Below are positions 18,974 to 26,571 of a stretch of DNA of 64,000 nucleotides, piece by piece. Made by a program: the position numbers and the translations under genes. The notes under the pieces were generated by a model, which was not told where the DNA came from, ran no database searches, and saw only the letters and a list, made by a program, of their open reading frames with translations. Each line of letters starts with the position of its first letter. The first letter of the stretch is position 1. Source of the DNA: Cerasibacillus quisquiliarum (GTDB taxonomy: Bacteria > Bacillota > Bacilli > Bacillales > Amphibacillaceae); NCBI RefSeq assembly GCF_014202495.1, contig NZ_JACHHA010000006.1, positions 1-64,000 of the forward strand. The letters run 5' to 3'.

Positions 18974-19646
18974 AGCTCTATTAGTAGATGATGAAAAACG
19001 AATGTTAGATTTATTAGCATTATATTTGAGACCGCATAATTTTATATGTAAAAAAGCTATTAGTGCTAAAGAAGCATTATCTTTTTTAAAAGAAGAAACT
19101 TTTGACATAGTACTTATAGATATTATGATGCCTGAAATAAACGGCTGGAAATTATGCCAAGAAATTAGAAAAGATTCGGACATCCCTATCATTATGGTAT
19201 CTGCTCGTGAACAGAAAGAGGATATTATAAAAGGGTTAAAATTAGGTGCAGATGATTATGTGACGAAACCCTTTGATGAAGATGAGCTATTAGCAAGAAT
19301 AGAAGCGGTATTACGTAGAATGAAACCCGCGAGGAAGATTGAAGTAAATGGTCTCTTATGGAATGAGGATGAGTTTGAGTTATCATATAAAAATAATACA
19401 TTAAAGTTAACGCCAAAGGAATTTACCATGCTAGGTTATTTTATGAGAAAACCAAACCAAGTGTATACTAGAGAACAATTAATTGAATTAATTTGGGGAT
19501 ACGATTCGCACACAGAAGGAAGAACAGTTGATTCGCATGTACGGAACATGCGAGATAAAATTCGTCAATCTGGATTTCCCATAGATGATTATTTAATAAC
19601 TGTTTGGGGTATTGGATATAAATGGGTAAACAAGCCTTCATTATAG
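18966..19646 (+). CDS. OmpR-family response regulator
   Basis: A 226-residue regulator: receiver domain with acidic pocket VDDEKRM, phosphorylated Asp in IDIMMPEINGW, conserved Thr/Lys ([14 protein letters not shown]) and a winged-helix DNA-binding domain ending YLITVWGIGYKWV. ATG at 18966 is preferred because GAGGTGA sits 5 bases upstream; it overlaps the kinase stop. OmpR-type regulators bind direct repeats about 10-11 bp apart as dimers near -35. Exactly such repeats lie in six promoters of this island, including that of this operon, so I infer it activates the envelope copper genes. A hairpin follows directly. Confidence 0.93.
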   Translation: MVKALLVDDEKRMLDLLALYLRPHNFICKKAISAKEALSFLKEETFDIVLIDIMMPEINGWKLCQEIRKDSDIPIIMVSAREQKEDIIKGLKLGADDYVTKPFDEDELLARIEAVLRRMKPARKIEVNGLLWNEDEFELSYKNNTLKLTPKEFTMLGYFMRKPNQVYTREQLIELIWGYDSHTEGRTVDSHVRNMRDKIRQSGFPIDDYLITVWGIGYKWVNKPSL

Positions 19647-19651
19647 GTATA

Positions 19652-19688
19652 AAAAGGTCTTTAATACAATTATAAAAGAAGACCTTTT
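19652..19688 (+). terminator. Terminator of two-component operon
   Basis: AAAAGGTCTT pairs with AAGACCTTTT, followed by GTTTTG. Confidence 0.75.
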
Positions 19689-19730
19689 GTTTTGACACAA
19701 ATCTTTTACATAAAATCATAGCCTAATTAA

Positions 19731-19760
19731 TACTGTACAGGGGTATAGTATGATATAGTA
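19731..19760 (+). promoter_or_regulatory. copB promoter with CsoR-type operator
   Basis: TACTGTACAGGGGTATAGTA with a GGGG core, close in sequence to the csoR promoter operator. TATAGT at 19754-19759 can serve as -10. This links copB to CsoR rather than to the direct-repeat group. Confidence 0.65.
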
Positions 19761-19833
19761 TGGATAGAAGGATGAATAATACAGAAAATAATAGGAAATT
19801 CATCTAAATATCCATACCAAAGGAGGAGTAATA

Positions 19834-21996
19834 ATGAATAACAAAGGAAATGAAGAGAATCAACACAACCACAATAAGCATAAAGAACATGACCATCATA
19901 ATCATAATCAACATGAGGAACAAAAACATCACAGTCATCAACATCATAATCATGAACATGAAGATATGCATGGTCATCACAAACATGGACATGAAGAACA
20001 CAAAAATCACGACCACAGTCATGGACATAGTGGGCATCATGGTGGACACGGCGGACATCACGAACATATGGTAGAAGATTTTAAGAAACGTTTTTGGATA
20101 TCCCTAGTTTTATCAATTCCTATTTTATACTTATCTCCAATGATTCAAATGCTGATTGGATATGAAGTAAATTTCACAGGTGATACCCTCTTACTTTTCT
20201 TGCTTTCCACGATTGTCTTTTTCTATGGTGGAAAACCATTTTTACTTGGTGCATGGGATGAGTTAAAAGAGAAATCGCCTGCAATGATGATGTTAATTTC
20301 TTTAGCTATCATCGCCGCTTATGTATATAGCACACTGACAGCATTCTTTATCGAAGGCAGCGACTTCTTCTTTGAACTAGCTACTCTTATTGTAATTATG
20401 TTGTTAGGACATTGGATAGAAATGAAATCCCTGATGGGTGCTTCAAAGGCACTGGAAGAGCTAATCAAGTTAATGCCAAAAGAAGCCCATAAACTGGACA
20501 AATCCGGAAATATTGTTGAGGTAACAGTCGAAGATTTACAACCGGGTGACCTGATTTTAGTTAAATCGGGTGAAAAGATTCCAATTGATGGTGAAATTTA
20601 CGAAGGAGAATCTACCGTCGATGAGTCTATGCTTACAGGAGAATCTGTCCCTGTTGAAAAAGGACCCGGAATGGAAGCGATAGGTGGTTCCGTCAATGGT
20701 GATGGTGTATTAAAAGTTAAGGTAAGTAAAACAGGAAATGACACCTACCTATCCCAAGTTATTAAATTGGTAAGCGATGCAGAAAAATCGAAATCAAAGG
20801 CCCAAGGCTTTGCGGATATTGCTGCTAAATGGTTATTCTATGTTGCTCTTGTAGTAGGGATTATAACCTTTGCAGTTTGGTGGACTAACGGGGATTTAGA
20901 TTTTGCTTTGGAACGAATGGTTACCGTTTTAATTATTGCTTGTCCACATGCACTTGGTTTGGCAACACCACTAGTAACATCTAGATCTACTTCCATTGCA
21001 GCTAAAAACGGCTTGTTAATTCGAAATAGAGTAGCATTTGAAAGTGCATTTAAATTGGATCGCGTGGTGTTTGACAAAACAGGAACACTTACGGAAGGTA
21101 ATTTTGGTGTTACAGATATCCATCCAAGTGAGGGAATTAGTGAAGAAGAATTATTGAAATTAGCTTATTCTGTTGAAACACAATCAGACCATCCAATTGC
21201 TAAAGGAATTGTGAAAGAAGGAAATGATCGTAATTTAAAACCCCTTGATGTAAAGGATTATCAGAATTTAACTGGGAAAGGGTTAGTAGCTAAAATCGGT
21301 GATGCAGAAATTGCTGTTATTAGTCCCGGTGCTATGAAAGCAAATAAAATTTCTTTTGATGAAAAAATTTATGACCAACTGGCTTTACAAGGGAAAACAG
21401 TCGTATTTGTTCTTAAAGATAATGTCTTACAAGGAATGATAGCCCTAGCTGATATCATCCGTGAATCTTCTTATAAAGTTATTAAAGAATTAAATGACCG
21501 TGGCATAGAGACGGTTATGATGACTGGTGACAACACACGTGTAGCAAATTATGTAGGAGAAAAATTAGGTATTTCCAAAGTCATCGCTGAAGTACTTCCC
21601 CATGAGAAATCAAATAATGTGAAGTATTTAAAACAAAATGGAAAAAAAGTGGCGATGATTGGAGATGGAATTAATGATGCCCCCGCCTTAGCGGAAGCTG
21701 ATTTGGGAATTGCTATTGGTGCAGGTACAGACGTTGCGATTGAAACAGCTGATGTCATACTAGTTAACAGTAATCCAGTAGACATTTTAAATATCATTAA
21801 ATTGTCTAAGGCAAGTCGCAGGAAAATGGTTCAAAATTTAGGATGGGCTGCTGGGTATAACATTGTTGCTATTCCTTTAGCTGCAGGTGTATTGTACAAT
21901 CTTGGGTTTGTCATAACCCCTGCCGTCGGAGCCGCAGTTATGTCACTCAGTACCATTATTTGTGCAATAAACGCTCAATTATTAAAAATCGATTAA
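19834..21996 (+). CDS. copB: Copper-transporting P1B-type ATPase CopB
   Basis: A 720-residue pump. In place of a ferredoxin-like metal-binding domain it has a His-rich N-terminus: residues 10-80 contain dozens of His, for example HGHSGHHGGHGGHHEH. The intramembrane motif is CPH (IACPHALGLATP), typical of the CopB subgroup that moves Cu or Ag outward; TGES, DKTGTLTEG, SDHPIAKG and GDGINDAPAL are intact. AAGGAGGAG precedes the ATG. The upstream operator indicates control by CsoR, so CopA and CopB would be co-induced by cytoplasmic copper. A strong hairpin follows. Confidence 0.95.
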   Translation: MNNKGNEENQHNHNKHKEHDHHNHNQHEEQKHHSHQHHNHEHEDMHGHHKHGHEEHKNHDHSHGHSGHHGGHGGHHEHMVEDFKKRFWISLVLSIPILYLSPMIQMLIGYEVNFTGDTLLLFLLSTIVFFYGGKPFLLGAWDELKEKSPAMMMLISLAIIAAYVYSTLTAFFIEGSDFFFELATLIVIMLLGHWIEMKSLMGASKALEELIKLMPKEAHKLDKSGNIVEVTVEDLQPGDLILVKSGEKIPIDGEIYEGESTVDESMLTGESVPVEKGPGMEAIGGSVNGDGVLKVKVSKTGNDTYLSQVIKLVSDAEKSKSKAQGFADIAAKWLFYVALVVGIITFAVWWTNGDLDFALERMVTVLIIACPHALGLATPLVTSRSTSIAAKNGLLIRNRVAFESAFKLDRVVFDKTGTLTEGNFGVTDIHPSEGISEEELLKLAYSVETQSDHPIAKGIVKEGNDRNLKPLDVKDYQNLTGKGLVAKIGDAEIAVISPGAMKANKISFDEKIYDQLALQGKTVVFVLKDNVLQGMIALADIIRESSYKVIKELNDRGIETVMMTGDNTRVANYVGEKLGISKVIAEVLPHEKSNNVKYLKQNGKKVAMIGDGINDAPALAEADLGIAIGAGTDVAIETADVILVNSNPVDILNIIKLSKASRRKMVQNLGWAAGYNIVAIPLAAGVLYNLGFVITPAVGAAVMSLSTIICAINAQLLKID

Positions 21997-22018
21997 TAGA
22001 AACAAATAGTTTATGTTT

Positions 22019-22052
22019 GGCTAAGCATGTATGGTATTGCTTAGCCTTTTAT
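22019..22052 (+). terminator. copB terminator
   Basis: A perfect 9-bp stem GGCTAAGCA/TGCTTAGCC with a 10-base loop and TTTTATTTTT after it. Confidence 0.9.
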
Positions 22053-22095
22053 TTTTCTGTAGGTAAATTTCTGTTCATAAATAGTACAAAGAATC

Positions 22096-22127
22096 TGCTT
22101 AATTTCTGCAAACTTGTAACGTAATCT
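22096..22127 (+). promoter_or_regulatory. resA-ccdA promoter with direct-repeat element
   Basis: TGCTTAATTTC then TGCAAACTT, GTAACG, then TAATCT at the -10 position. Same spacing as the other five sites, but the -10 is the weakest. Confidence 0.5.
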
Positions 22128-22192
22128 AACAGAGAGTGTCTTTAGATAATACCACCGTTATACTATATTTCTATAAGGAGTGATACATACTT

Positions 22193-22768
22193 ATGAGTTT
22201 GGAGGAAACAAAAAAGAAGAAGAAAAATAAAAGGAAAAACAGATTAATTTTTAGAACTTCTATATTAATTGTAATGGTTGGAGCTATTATATTTGCATTA
22301 GTGTCCAATATACAAGCGGATAAAACCATTTATCAAGTCGGAGATGAAGCACCTGACTTTGAATTAAAGCAAATTAATAAAAATAATGAATTAGAAACTA
22401 TACGACTAAGTGATTTTAAAGGGCAAGGTATTATGCTGAACTTTTGGGGTACTTGGTGTAAACCGTGTGAAGAAGAAATGCCTTACATGCAAGAGCTTTA
22501 TCCCGTATATAAAGAAAAAGGAATTGAAATCATTGCAGTTAGTTTGGATAATACAGAATTGGTTGTAGATCGATTTATTGATAAATATGATCTAACCTTT
22601 CCAATTCCCCATGATAAAACAGGAGAAGTCAGGGATTTATACAAAATAGGACCAATTCCAAGTTCCATATTCATTAATCCGGATGGGGAAATTCAAAGGA
22701 TTGTAAATGGGGCCTTATCATTAGAAAGTTTGGAGAGTTACTTTAAAGAAATATTACCAAAACAATAG
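22193..22768 (+). CDS. ResA-like thiol-disulfide oxidoreductase
   Basis: A 191-residue membrane-anchored thioredoxin-fold protein: a basic N-terminus (about residues 5-18), a signal anchor at 22-42, then a TlpA/ResA domain with the active site NFWGTWCKPCEEEMP. Family members reduce disulfides outside the membrane, in cytochrome c maturation or other client proteins. The neighbours are ccdA (33 bp downstream, which would re-reduce it) and cueP, whose Salmonella counterpart depends on envelope thiol redox. I therefore infer a copper-stress client rather than cytochrome c. GGAGTGA lies 11 bases before the ATG, so the exact start is not certain. Confidence 0.88.
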   Translation: MSLEETKKKKKNKRKNRLIFRTSILIVMVGAIIFALVSNIQADKTIYQVGDEAPDFELKQINKNNELETIRLSDFKGQGIMLNFWGTWCKPCEEEMPYMQELYPVYKEKGIEIIAVSLDNTELVVDRFIDKYDLTFPIPHDKTGEVRDLYKIGPIPSSIFINPDGEIQRIVNGALSLESLESYFKEILPKQ

Positions 22769-22801
22769 ACTACGATTTTCTAATAAAGGGGGATAAAATT
22801 T

Positions 22802-23506
22802 TTGAATGAAATAAATATATTTCTAGCTTTTGGTGCTGGTTTCCTTTCTTTTATTTCACCGTGTGTATTACCACTATATCCGGCATTTTTATCTTATATT
22901 ACCGGAATGAGCGTAAGTGAGATAAATGAAGAAAATAAAAAAATGAATAAAAAAGCTCTTTTACATACCGTTCTATTTTTACTAGGGTTCTCAAGCATTT
23001 TTATTATGATTGGTTTTACCACCTCTTATATATCGGAATTCCTATTAACCTACCAAGATGCCATTAGACAAATTGGTGCTATTTTAATCATTTTCTTTGG
23101 ACTAGTAATTGTTGGAGTATTTAATTTTAAATTTCTAATGAAGGACAAAAAAATAACATTCAAAAATCGCCCCGGAGGTTATGTTGGTTCTTTTATAATA
23201 GGAATGGCATTCTCTCTTGGATGGACTCCTTGTACCGGTCCAATATTAGCTATTGTGTTATCATTAGCTGCAACCAACCCCGATGTTGGTATGATTATGA
23301 TGATTAGCTATGTTTTAGGCTTCTCTATTCCGTTTCTTTTATTGGCATTCTTTATTGGTAAATTAAAGTGGATTAGAAAACATAGCCTTAAATTAGTTAA
23401 AATAGGCGGATACGTTATGATCTTTATGGGTGTAGCACTGTTCTTTGACTGGATGACTAAATTAACTTCATTTTTGGCTGGTTGGTTTGGTTTTTATGGA
23501 TTTTAA
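22802..23506 (+). CDS. ccdA: CcdA-type electron transporter
   Basis: A 234-residue six-helix protein of the CcdA family. The paired cysteines are in FISPCVLPLYPAF (helix 1) and GWTPCTGPIL (helix 4). It carries electrons from cytoplasmic thioredoxin across the membrane to ResA-like proteins. The start is TTG at 22802, after a GGGGGAT ribosome site. It forms an operon with the resA-like gene. The host presumably has its own housekeeping copy for cytochrome c assembly, which would make this a dedicated island copy; that cannot be checked here. Confidence 0.92.
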   Translation: MNEINIFLAFGAGFLSFISPCVLPLYPAFLSYITGMSVSEINEENKKMNKKALLHTVLFLLGFSSIFIMIGFTTSYISEFLLTYQDAIRQIGAILIIFFGLVIVGVFNFKFLMKDKKITFKNRPGGYVGSFIIGMAFSLGWTPCTGPILAIVLSLAATNPDVGMIMMISYVLGFSIPFLLLAFFIGKLKWIRKHSLKLVKIGGYVMIFMGVALFFDWMTKLTSFLAGWFGFYGF

Positions 23507-23536
23507 ATATACTTTCCATAATTTCTCTATTACATT

Positions 23537-23568
23537 TGCACAAATAATGCACATTTGAGTATTATAAT
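23537..23568 (+). promoter_or_regulatory. cueP promoter with direct-repeat element
   Basis: TGCACAAATAA then TGCACATTT, GAGTAT, then -10 TATAAT (23563-23568). This is the clearest of the six sites: both half-sites read TGCACA and the -10 is consensus. Confidence 0.7.
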
Positions 23569-23662
23569 ACGTTTTATAGATTTTGTTATAATGTAGAAAA
23601 TCGTTTAACATAGTAATTGATAATAGCATTTAACTAATTAGATGAAAGAGGAGTCGAATAAT

Positions 23663-24190
23663 ATGAAAAAAGGATTATTGGCAGTAATTGGATTATTACT
23701 TATTTTAATAGTTGCTGCTTGTAGCGAAAGTGAAAGTACATCAAACGAAAACGAACCACAAGATATCAAGAAAGTGGTCCAAGAATACAGCATCGGGGAT
23801 ACTGATGATGTGTCTGCTTCTATTACTTCTGACGAGCTTATTGTAACTGATAGTGATAATAAAGAGACTACCTACAATCTTCCCGAAGACGAGTTCTTTG
23901 TTTCCATCGCACCATTTGTTGAGACAACACACCCTTGTACTAATCATAGCTTAACTGGTTGCCAAGGAGAATTAGTAGAAAAGGAATTTGATGTTTATAT
24001 TGAAGACGAAGAAGGCAATGTTGTTGTTGATGAAACCATGACTTCATTAAAAAATGGATTTATTGATTTTTGGTTACCACGTGACAAAACATATAACGTG
24101 AAGATTCAATATGATGGAAAAACAGCTGAATCTGAGATTTCTACATTTGAAGGGGACAATACTTGCATAACAACAATGCAGTTAATTTAG
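23663..24190 (+). CDS. cueP: CueP-family copper-binding lipoprotein
   Basis: A 175-residue lipoprotein. ATG at 23663 follows GAGGAG; the earlier ATG at 23642 overlaps it. The lipobox is VAAC (Cys20). The mature part matches the CueP pattern: FVSIAPFVETTHPCTNHSLT with a second Cys in TGCQGE, then NGFIDFWLPRDKTYNV, and a C-terminal NTCITTMQL that supplies the third Cys. In Salmonella, CueP is a periplasmic copper store/reductase. Here it is tethered outside a Gram-positive membrane, directly after resA-ccdA, which could keep its cysteines reduced. It has its own promoter and terminator. Confidence 0.88.
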   Translation: MKKGLLAVIGLLLILIVAACSESESTSNENEPQDIKKVVQEYSIGDTDDVSASITSDELIVTDSDNKETTYNLPEDEFFVSIAPFVETTHPCTNHSLTGCQGELVEKEFDVYIEDEEGNVVVDETMTSLKNGFIDFWLPRDKTYNVKIQYDGKTAESEISTFEGDNTCITTMQLI

Positions 24191-24279
24191 TCTGGTTCCT
24201 CACAAATCCTTTTAACACAAAATATAATCATTTAAAGCAAATAGGAAAATGGATATAAACTTTTATAATAATATTTCTA

Positions 24280-24320
24280 ACAGAACCGAGTCTTATCAAA
24301 GATAAGCCACTCGGTTCTGT
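24280..24320 (+). terminator. cueP terminator
   Basis: A long stem ACAGAACCGAGT/ACTCGGTTCTGT followed by TTTTCTT. It is also active in principle for the convergent membrane gene. Confidence 0.85.
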
Positions 24321-24336
24321 TTTCTTAATTTACTAT

Positions 24337-24597
24337 TTAATGTCTAATTAAATATTGAATATTAAAATCAAGTGGATCAATATAACTTAATATCAGAAAT
24401 AATATTGCAATGGTAAAAATCAATAAGAATGGATGTTTAAAAAAGGAAAAGGTTTCTTGGTTAGCTTGTTTACGAATTGATTCTTCTGCTGTATATAAAA
24501 CAAGTAATAAAATCATTGTTATCATCAAAGCCATTATATTGATGATTGCATTTGGCCTTGTCATAGCTACCATGTCTCCTAGCATTGCTCCCATCAT
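24337..24597 (-). CDS. Small membrane protein of unknown function
   Basis: 86 residues with two hydrophobic segments (about 18-38 and 55-75) joined by a charged loop; the N-terminus is Met-rich (MMGAMLGDMVAM), a composition seen in copper-site proteins. Its start overlaps the end of the next upstream gene by ATGA, so it is translationally coupled. The pair sits behind a CsoR-type operator. No family recognised. Confidence 0.7.
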   Translation of the reverse strand: MMGAMLGDMVAMTRPNAIINIMALMITMILLLVLYTAEESIRKQANQETFSFFKHPFLLIFTIAILFLILSYIDPLDFNIQYLIRH

Positions 24598-24896
24598 TCC
24601 CCCATTAGTCCAGATAGTATTCCGTCAATGACAGCAGGTAGACCAATAGGTATTCCTGCAAGAAACCCAACAACCACTCCAATTAATATAGAGTAAACTG
24701 TTGATTGAAACAAATCACCATGAAAAGCCACTCCTAGAATGGTTCCTATTAAAATCCCCACCGACATCCCTAATGACATAGAAATCAACATCCCGTTCAT
24801 TTTTGTTAGCCATTTTCGGTGATTCGTCACATATATTATGGTTGTTACAACTTGGGTGGTACACAACAAAAGTATAAAAAGTAAAGAAATTGACAT
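24594..24896 (-). CDS. Glycine-rich membrane protein of unknown function
   Basis: The first gene of a coupled pair. Four hydrophobic segments have small-residue zippers (MSLGMSVGILIGTILGVAFHG and IGVVVGFLAGIPIGLP), typical of tight helix packing or channel-like assemblies. The start is uncertain: ATG at 24896 has GGAG eight bases upstream, while an upstream GTG at 24944 would add 16 residues but lacks a ribosome site. The TACCC-n5-GGGTA operator at 24965-24979 indicates control by CsoR, so it is probably copper-inducible. No family recognised. Confidence 0.65.
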   Translation of the reverse strand: MSISLLFILLLCTTQVVTTIIYVTNHRKWLTKMNGMLISMSLGMSVGILIGTILGVAFHGDLFQSTVYSILIGVVVGFLAGIPIGLPAVIDGILSGLMGE

Positions 24897-24964
24897 TATT
24901 ACAACTCCAATCATAGTATGTATGTCCACTTTTATTGTATTCACTGTTGGATTGCAATATGATA

Positions 24965-24979
24965 TACCCCTATAGGGTA
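24965..24979 (-). promoter_or_regulatory. CsoR-type operator
   Basis: TACCCCTATAGGGTA is the canonical CsoR dyad and lies directly upstream of the membrane gene pair. TATCAT on the minus strand just downstream can be the -10. Confidence 0.8.
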
Positions 24980-25179
24980 GAAGGATTAACCTTATGAAAC
25001 AGTATATAGAAGGTTTGATTTAGTTAGCCAAGCCTAGTTCCTAATTAGCAGAACAAACACCATGATCAGTTTTAGGTCATTTTTAGATCGGGTAAATATT
25101 TCAGATGAAATATTATACTTTAAGTTAGATTAGCTTCCTATTATCCTGTTAAATTTAAAATCACAACTTCTAAATGTTC

Positions 25180-25211
25180 TCCATAAAATCTCGATAATTT
25201 TTAGGTATGAT
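25180..25211 (+). promoter_or_regulatory. Promoter of small secreted protein with direct-repeat element
   Basis: TCCATAAAATC then TCGATAATT, TTTAGG, then -10 TATGAT (25206-25211). It is closest to the multicopper oxidase site, sharing TCGATA, the last two G and TATGAT in identical register. Confidence 0.55.
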
Positions 25212-25236
25212 TTATTTAAGAAAGGAGATGTAATAA

Positions 25237-25476
25237 ATGAAAAAATTATTAATAGGTATTTTAACCGGAGCCGTACTATTAGGAAGTGCTTCATTTGTTG
25301 CGGCCGAATCAAATGGAAGTGGAATCTTAAACTTTGAGGAGATGAAACCACATATTGAAGAAATGCATCCTAATTTATCACCAGAACAGCAGGAAGAAAT
25401 GTTCAACAACTGTCATGGCGAAAATGGTATGATGCAAAACAATACTGAATTCCGTGATACGATGCATGATTTATAG
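25237..25476 (+). CDS. Small secreted protein with Met/His C-terminus
   Basis: 79 residues: signal peptide with cleavage near ASFVAA-ES, then a short helical domain (FEEMKPHIEEMHPNLSPEQQ) and a tail with one Cys and several Met/His (NNCHGENGMMQN, TMHDL). The single-Cys and Met/His tail suggests metal or thiol binding outside the cell. Similar short proteins occur in other bacilli, but I know of no assigned function. AAAGGAGATG precedes the ATG. A 40-codon gene follows 19 bp downstream. Confidence 0.75.
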   Translation: MKKLLIGILTGAVLLGSASFVAAESNGSGILNFEEMKPHIEEMHPNLSPEQQEEMFNNCHGENGMMQNNTEFRDTMHDL

Positions 25477-25495
25477 TTTAAAGAGGTGTTCCCGT

Positions 25496-25618
25496 ATGGT
25501 TGGGATGATGAGTATGAAGGTTCATAGGTTACTGGGATGGATACTTAACCTTGCATCCATCGGTATTGTTGTGTATTATGCCACCAAATTAGCATTGAAA
25601 AATAATCATAAAAATTAA
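25496..25618 (+). CDS. 40-residue membrane microprotein
   Basis: ATG at 25496, with GAGGTG seven bases upstream, opens a 40-codon frame: a Met-rich start (MVGMMSMKVHRLLGW), one hydrophobic helix (ILNLASIGIVVYYATKLAL) and a basic tail (KNNHKN). The ribosome site and the 19-bp gap from the secreted protein gene support real translation as the second gene of an operon. Function unknown. Confidence 0.6.
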   Translation: MVGMMSMKVHRLLGWILNLASIGIVVYYATKLALKNNHKN

Positions 25619-25702
25619 TAGTAACTTACAATCCCTTTTAAGTGGTAAATGTCCCCTTAGTAGGACGACAACTAATTGACCATTTAGATAATAATAAAGA
25701 AG

Positions 25703-25743
25703 CCGCCACCCTTTGATCTGCTAAATCAAAATAAGGGTGACGG
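25703..25743. repeat. Large hairpin, possible terminator
   Basis: CCGCCACCCTT (25703-25713) pairs with AAGGGTGACGG (25733-25743) with one mismatch. The loop has a second small TGAT/ATCA dyad. There is no strong U tract. The rest of 25619-25885 shows no gene. Confidence 0.5.
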
Positions 25744-25885
25744 TTCGCTATGCAAAGTAAATACATTTTTGTTTATCCAGAAATAATTCATTCAGAACAA
25801 CATTATCATGCTAACTAAAAATGCCAGCAGCATTCTCGGTATTTTTAAGATGTTTGATTTCTAGGATTAAAATTTGCCCCATTTG

Positions 25886-26503
25886 TTAAATTAGGAATGA
25901 AAATAAAGCGTTGAATGTACCATTCTCAAACATGATATAAATCCCTAGCCCTATAAATACAATAGGGACAATCCAACGTTCATATTTCTCAATTTTTTCT
26001 GATACAAAATCCAAAGAAGCTAAGCGATAGCTGACATAACATAGAACCCCAACCATAATGAAGAAGACAATACTAGCAATAAGTATTTCAACCGTGTTTA
26101 ATGCCGTGAAATAAGGTATATAAATAGAAAAGTCATCTGCACTGGAAGACAGCACAATAAATATGACTGTTATATACAATTTATTAAACCGATTTGAGGA
26201 AAATAAAGATAATATATTGCTTTCATCTTCATCCTCCTCTCCCTTGATCCAAATCTTAATCCCCAGATAAAGTGGAATAAGCCCTAGAAGACCTAAAACC
26301 CATTGCTGAGGGATTAACCATGTAATACCTAGAGCGACTAAAAGACTTGCTACTATAATAATTGCTGTACCTATGTATTGTCCAATCCATATATGTTTTG
26401 CTTGACCTTTTTTTATTTGCGAAAATAAAAGGATTAATATAATAAGATAATCAATTCCTGTTGCTACATAAACTGCAACTGCTGTAAGTGCCGTTGTAAT
26501 CAT
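25886..26503 (-). CDS. cadD: Cadmium resistance transporter CadD
   Basis: A 205-residue CadD-family membrane protein with about five or six helices, including VYVATGIDYLIILILLFSQ and the conserved SSSADDFSIYIPYF. ATG at 26503 is preferred because GGAGATG lies 6 bases upstream; a longer frame begins at 26539 without a ribosome site. Staphylococcal CadD confers low-level cadmium resistance. It is the third gene of cadC-cadA-cadD, 68 bp after cadA. The tail NGTFNALFSFLI is repeated in the decayed copy at 9576. Confidence 0.88.
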   Translation of the reverse strand: MITTALTAVAVYVATGIDYLIILILLFSQIKKGQAKHIWIGQYIGTAIIIVASLLVALGITWLIPQQWVLGLLGLIPLYLGIKIWIKGEEDEDESNILSLFSSNRFNKLYITVIFIVLSSSADDFSIYIPYFTALNTVEILIASIVFFIMVGVLCYVSYRLASLDFVSEKIEKYERWIVPIVFIGLGIYIMFENGTFNALFSFLI

Positions 26504-26571
26504 TTTTTCATCTCCAAGTTTTGGGGTAGGGCTTTTCAATAAGAAGAAAAGCCCTGAGATTGCAAATTTAG

